A stretch of 64,000 bases of DNA. It comes from Planctomycetota bacterium (GTDB lineage Bacteria > Planctomycetota > UBA1135 > UBA2386). Location: positions 1-64,000 of the forward strand of contig JANQJF010000111.1 in the NCBI GenBank assembly GCA_028281765.1, in the 5' to 3' direction. The first letter of the stretch is position 1. Each line of letters begins with the position of its first letter. The notes under the pieces are model-generated. The model made no database searches. It was not told where the DNA came from and saw only the letters and a program-made list of their open reading frames with translations. This document shows positions 60,844-64,000 of this stretch, piece by piece. A program made the translations under genes and the position numbers.

Positions 60844-61980
60844 TCAGTTGTTCCGCGAGCCGACCTTCACCTGGAAGGTCTTCTTCTCGTCGCCACGCAT
60901 CGCGACCACTTCGACGGTATCACCGACCGAGAGGCTGCCCAGGATCTCGATGTAACCCATCGTGTCGGCAATCTCCGCACCGTCGACGCTGATGATGAGA
61001 TCGCCATCCTGCAGACCGGCCTCTTCCGCAGGCCCACCCTCGCGGAGCATCTCGATCTCCACGCCACCTTCGGAGTCGTAGTTCGGCATGAAGCCCAGGG
61101 CGGGCCGACCATCCCCGTGCGCGCCGTCATCGTCGTCGTCCTCGTGCGATTCGGCCTTCTTCGGCTTCGGCGGTTCCGGCGGCACGATCAACGTGTAGTA
61201 GTCGTCCGCACGCTTCACCAAACTCGGTTCGGTCTCCATGACCATCACGACGCAGCGGAGGTCCGGGCGCCGCGACCGGACGCGCGCGACCGTGCCGAGA
61301 TGATCGTCGACGTGCATGTTGCCCGAGACATGCACGACGAGCGGTCGCTCACCACCGGAGTCAATCGCCTCGATGATGCTCTCGGCCATCGCGTCGTCGC
61401 GCAGGCACTGCGCGCGGTAGAACTGCATCATCGTCGCCTCGTCGACGCCGGCGTGCCCTTCCATCGCTGCGACGAACGCATCCCAGTAGGCATCCTTGGG
61501 CGCCGACGTCTCGCGCGGAGCGAAGTCCATCCCGACGACGGAGTCGAGCTTCCCGTGGGACACCTTGCGTACCATGTCGATCGGAGCGTTCGCGGCGACG
61601 ACTTTGATGCCGTGCTTCTTGCAGTATTCGATCAGCGGCCGATGCTCGCGTTGGTAGCCCTTCGGAGCGCGCGCCTCGTCGGTGAATTGCTCTTCGTCGA
61701 TCTCGCCCGCGATGTAGGCATCGAGCGTCGTCTGGACGTCACGCTCGAAGAACTCCATCGACAGCACGACGTGAGAGCGGCGCTCGTGCAGCATCCGCAG
61801 CCACTCGAGCTCCTGGAAGTTCCCAACGGGGTTGCCGTGCTGCTCGCCGAGGAAGACGACGTCCGCTTCGGCGACATCGTCGACGACATCCCCGATCGTC
61901 GTCGTGGGCATGGCGTTTTCGGCCGTCGGCAGCGAGCCACAGGAACCGAGCAACATCAGAGGAATCAGACTTGCACGCAT
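60844..61980 (-). CDS. ChaN-like lipoprotein with a C-terminal PDZ domain
   Basis: A 378-residue protein with the lipobox LLGSC (Cys14). Residues about 25-250 form the ChaN/DUF399 domain: DVVFLGEQHGNPVGNFQELE, VVLSMEFFERDVQTTLDAY, GIKVVAANAP and the C-terminal RPLVVHVSGNMHVDDHLGT. ChaN proteins bind haem and act in iron uptake. After an acidic linker (HEDDDDDG) comes a PDZ domain (AEEAGLQDGDLIISVDG, near 325). This fusion could bring partner proteins to haem or to the outer membrane. It is convergent with the kinase gene, 5 bases apart. Confidence 0.87.
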   Translation of the reverse strand: MRASLIPLMLLGSCGSLPTAENAMPTTTIGDVVDDVAEADVVFLGEQHGNPVGNFQELEWLRMLHERRSHVVLSMEFFERDVQTTLDAYIAGEIDEEQFTDEARAPKGYQREHRPLIEYCKKHGIKVVAANAPIDMVRKVSHGKLDSVVGMDFAPRETSAPKDAYWDAFVAAMEGHAGVDEATMMQFYRAQCLRDDAMAESIIEAIDSGGERPLVVHVSGNMHVDDHLGTVARVRSRRPDLRCVVMVMETEPSLVKRADDYYTLIVPPEPPKPKKAESHEDDDDDGAHGDGRPALGFMPNYDSEGGVEIEMLREGGPAEEAGLQDGDLIISVDGAEIADTMGYIEILGSLSVGDTVEVVAMRGDEKKTFQVKVGSRNN

Positions 61981-62030
61981 GCGGGCACTATCGCATCTGA
62001 GCCCGGTTCACGCGAGAATCCCCGCCCCCG

Positions 62031-62798
62031 ATGAAGATCGTCACCTGGAACGTCAATTCCGTGCGCGCCCGCCTGCCCCGGCTCACCCCGTGGCTCGAAG
62101 ACGTGCGACCCGATGTCGTCTGCCTGCAAGAGACCAAGGTCGTCGACGAACTGTTCCCGCGCGAGCCGTTCGAGGAGCTCGGCTACAACCTCGTGATCTC
62201 GGGACAGAAGTCCTACAACGGCGTCGCGATCCTCTCGCGGGAGCCGATCGAGAACCCTGTCTACGGCTTCCCGGACGATGACGAGGACGCGCAGAAGCGC
62301 GTGATCGGCGGCGTTGTCGGCGACGTCGTGTTCTTGAACCTCTACGTCCCGAACGGCTCGACGGTCGGCTCCGACAAGTATGAATTCAAACTCGACTGGC
62401 TCGAGCGACTGCACCGCTTCCTGAGCGACGAATACGACATCGGCGAGAAGATCGTCGTGACCGGCGACTTCAACATCACGTTCGACGATCGAGACGTGCA
62501 CGACCCCGAGCGCTGGCACGAGAAGATTCTGTGTTCGACCCTCGAACGCGAGGCGCTCGGCAAGGTCATGGACCTCGGGTTCATCGACGCGCTCCGCAAG
62601 CACCACGAGGAACCGGGCATCTACACGTGGTGGGATCTGCGCGGCGGATCCTTCTGGAAGGATCACGGCCTCCGCATCGACCACTTCCTGATGAGCCCCG
62701 CCGCCCTCGAAGCGTGCTCGAGCGTGACGGTCGACCGCGACCAGCGGAAGGGCAAGGGGCCGAGCGACCACGCTCCCGTCGTGGCGGTCCTCGACTGA
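62031..62798 (+). CDS. xthA: Exodeoxyribonuclease III
   Basis: A 255-residue DNA repair nuclease of standard length. It has TWNVNSVRARLP (Asn7), VCLQETKV with catalytic Glu34, YNGVAILSR, TGDFNITFDDRDVHDP with the Asp-x-Asn pair, IYTWWDLRGGSFWKDHGLRI and the terminal GPSDHAPVV holding the catalytic His. These residues are all conserved in ExoIII. It removes abasic sites and 3' blocks in base-excision repair. It stands between the ChaN-like gene (divergent, 50 bases) and the dehydrogenase gene. Confidence 0.96.
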   Translation: MKIVTWNVNSVRARLPRLTPWLEDVRPDVVCLQETKVVDELFPREPFEELGYNLVISGQKSYNGVAILSREPIENPVYGFPDDDEDAQKRVIGGVVGDVVFLNLYVPNGSTVGSDKYEFKLDWLERLHRFLSDEYDIGEKIVVTGDFNITFDDRDVHDPERWHEKILCSTLEREALGKVMDLGFIDALRKHHEEPGIYTWWDLRGGSFWKDHGLRIDHFLMSPAALEACSSVTVDRDQRKGKGPSDHAPVVAVLD

Positions 62799-62865
62799 AT
62801 CCCTCCGATCCGAATCCTCTGTAATCCTGCGCGCACACGCACATCCGCCCCGAAAGGCTCGAGTC

Positions 62866-63867
62866 TTGGCACACCCCATCGTCCTCATTCCCGGTGACGG
62901 GATCGGCCCCGAAGTCGCCGACGCCACCCGCCGCGTCCTCGATGCGACCGGCGTCGCGATCGACTGGCGCGTGCACGATGCCGGCGGCGACGTCGTGGCC
63001 CGCTATGGCGACCCGCTGCCCAAGGAAACCCTCGACGCGGTGTCAGAAGCGAAGGTCGCACTGAAGGGCCCGATCGCCACGCCGATCGGCCACGGCTTCC
63101 GCTCGGTCAACGTCGGGCTGCGCAAAGCCCTCGATCTCTACGCGAACTACCGGCCCGTGCAGTCGATGCACGGGCTACCCGGTCGCTACGAGAACGTCGA
63201 CCTCATCGTGGTGCGCGAGAACACCGAAGGCCTCTACAGCGGACTCGAGCACGTCGTCGTCCCCGGCGTCGTCGAAGGCCTGCGCGTCGTGACCGAGCGC
63301 GGCTCCGAACGCATCGTGCGATTCGCCTTCGAGACGGCCAAGGCACGCGGCCGCAAGAAGGTCACCGCAGTGCACAAGGCGAACATCCTCAAGCTCAGCG
63401 ATGGGCTGTTCCTCGAGGTTGCGCGCCGCGTCGCCCGGGACTACCCGGAGATCGAGTTCGACGAGGCCATCGTCGACGCGACCGCGATGCGCCTCGTGCT
63501 CGACCCGTCGCAGTTCGATGTCCTCGTCATGGAAAACCTCTTCGGCGACATCATCTCCGACCTGACGGCGGGGCTCGTCGGCGGACTCGGCCTGACGCCG
63601 AGCGCGAACATCGGCGAACGCGCGGCGCTGTTCGAAGCGGTGCATGGCACGGCACCGGACATCGCGGGCCAGAACAAGGCCAACCCGACCGCCCTGATCT
63701 TCGCCGCGGTGCTGATGCTGCGGCATCTGGGCGAGGACGAAGCGGCCGATCGCGTGATGACGGCGACCGCCGGACTCATCAACAGCGGCGAAGCGCGGAC
63801 GGCCGATCTCGGGGGATCGCACGGCACCCGCGAGTTCGCGGACGCGATCATTCAGACGCTCGCCTGA
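62866..63867 (+). CDS. NAD-type isocitrate/isopropylmalate dehydrogenase
   Basis: A 333-residue beta-decarboxylating dehydrogenase with a TTG start and a GAAAGG binding site upstream. It has IPGDGIGPEV near the N-terminus, the substrate loop LRKALDLYANYRPVQ, VVRENTEGLYSGLEH, KVTAVHKANILKLSDG with the catalytic Lys, VDATAMRLVLDPSQFDVLV, LFGDIISDLTAG and the nucleotide-binding VHGTAPDIAGQNKANPTA. The RxxxDLYANYRPV pattern and the YSGLEH loop fit an NAD-dependent isocitrate dehydrogenase best, with isopropylmalate dehydrogenase or homoisocitrate dehydrogenase as alternatives. It would work in the TCA cycle. Confidence 0.88.
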   Translation: MAHPIVLIPGDGIGPEVADATRRVLDATGVAIDWRVHDAGGDVVARYGDPLPKETLDAVSEAKVALKGPIATPIGHGFRSVNVGLRKALDLYANYRPVQSMHGLPGRYENVDLIVVRENTEGLYSGLEHVVVPGVVEGLRVVTERGSERIVRFAFETAKARGRKKVTAVHKANILKLSDGLFLEVARRVARDYPEIEFDEAIVDATAMRLVLDPSQFDVLVMENLFGDIISDLTAGLVGGLGLTPSANIGERAALFEAVHGTAPDIAGQNKANPTALIFAAVLMLRHLGEDEAADRVMTATAGLINSGEARTADLGGSHGTREFADAIIQTLA

Positions 63868-63872
63868 GCGCG

Positions 63873-64000
63873 CTACTGACTCGACTGCAGCGTGATCTCG
63901 TAGAGCGCGTCTTCGCCGACCTCGACTTCCTCGTAGACGTCTTCGCCGAGCAGCTCGATCCGGTAAAGACCCGCGCCGGATGTCTGGATCCGTGCGACGC
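63873..64000 (-). CDS. 3' end of a gene on the minus strand (partial)
   Basis: The last 128 bases hold the end of an open frame on the minus strand, with its TAG stop at 63873-63875, 5 bases from the dehydrogenase stop. The visible 41 residues include AGLYRIELLGEDVYEEVEVG and end ITLQSSQ. The alternating strand pattern suggests a beta-sandwich domain. The start lies beyond the window, so family and length cannot be judged. Confidence 0.6.
   Translation of the reverse strand, partial: VARIQTSGAGLYRIELLGEDVYEEVEVGEDALYEITLQSSQ

Overview
The window is a high-GC, gene-dense bacterial chromosome segment with no rRNA, tRNA, CRISPR array, prophage or intact transposon that I can see. The gene content points to a planctomycete-like bacterium (Planctomycetota): two membrane-anchored Hanks-type Ser/Thr kinases, secreted FG-GAP/VCBS repeat proteins, a cytochrome c lipoprotein with PKD domains, a ChaN-type lipoprotein, several outer-membrane barrel candidates, and a Cys/Gly-rich secreted domain found in both a Gly-rich and an FG-GAP protein. 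This assignment is inferred from gene families, not from a marker gene.

Layout. 0.1-8 kb: cell-envelope proteins of mostly unknown function (HEAT-like secreted protein, a small protein with a four-fold T-[ILM]-F-G motif, an FG-GAP protein coupled to a 550-residue secreted protein, an HtrA-like protease). 8-15.9 kb: Gly-rich secreted protein, unknown proteins, a FprA-like reductase coupled to a short-chain dehydrogenase, and a methyltransferase. 16-21.2 kb: a 1306-residue helical-repeat protein ending in an HExxH metallopeptidase-like domain, followed by a CpXC zinc-ribbon protein and a membrane-anchored protein. 21-25.7 kb: a barrel protein, two glycosyltransferase-type genes and a BtpA-family barrel. 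25.8-33.5 kb: a tightly packed run of cytochrome/PKD lipoprotein, MORN2-thioredoxin lipoprotein and Ser/Thr kinase. 33.5-38.5 kb: two barrel proteins, an M48 lipoprotein peptidase and the GTPase YchF. 38.5-39.2 kb: a repeat-rich non-coding stretch. 39.2-40.9 kb: FG-GAP protein. 40.9-47.7 kb: proS, a 1213-residue voltage-sensor-like membrane protein and a GT39-type membrane enzyme on the minus strand. 47.8-50.4 kb: HDOD and SpoIIE-type phosphatase signalling pair. 50.4-54.8 kb: a cobalamin-binding-type protein and a three-subunit molybdenum hydroxylase operon. 54.8-60.8 kb: a phosphoesterase and a sigma-54 activator with an FHA-like domain, divergent from an unusual kinase. 60.8-64 kb: ChaN-PDZ lipoprotein, exonuclease III, an NAD-type isocitrate/isopropylmalate dehydrogenase and the end of one more gene.

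Many neighbours are translationally coupled by GTGA/ATGA overlaps. Four intergenic stretches hold two families of imperfect inverted repeats (copies near 7.9 and 11.1 kb, and near 22.5 and 38.8 kb), and the region behind ychF has a 55-bp tandem array of hairpins. The most unusual coding candidates are the helical-repeat metallopeptidase with its CpXC partner, the voltage-sensor protein coupled to proS, and the FHA/sigma-54 activator next to a kinase with altered catalytic motifs.
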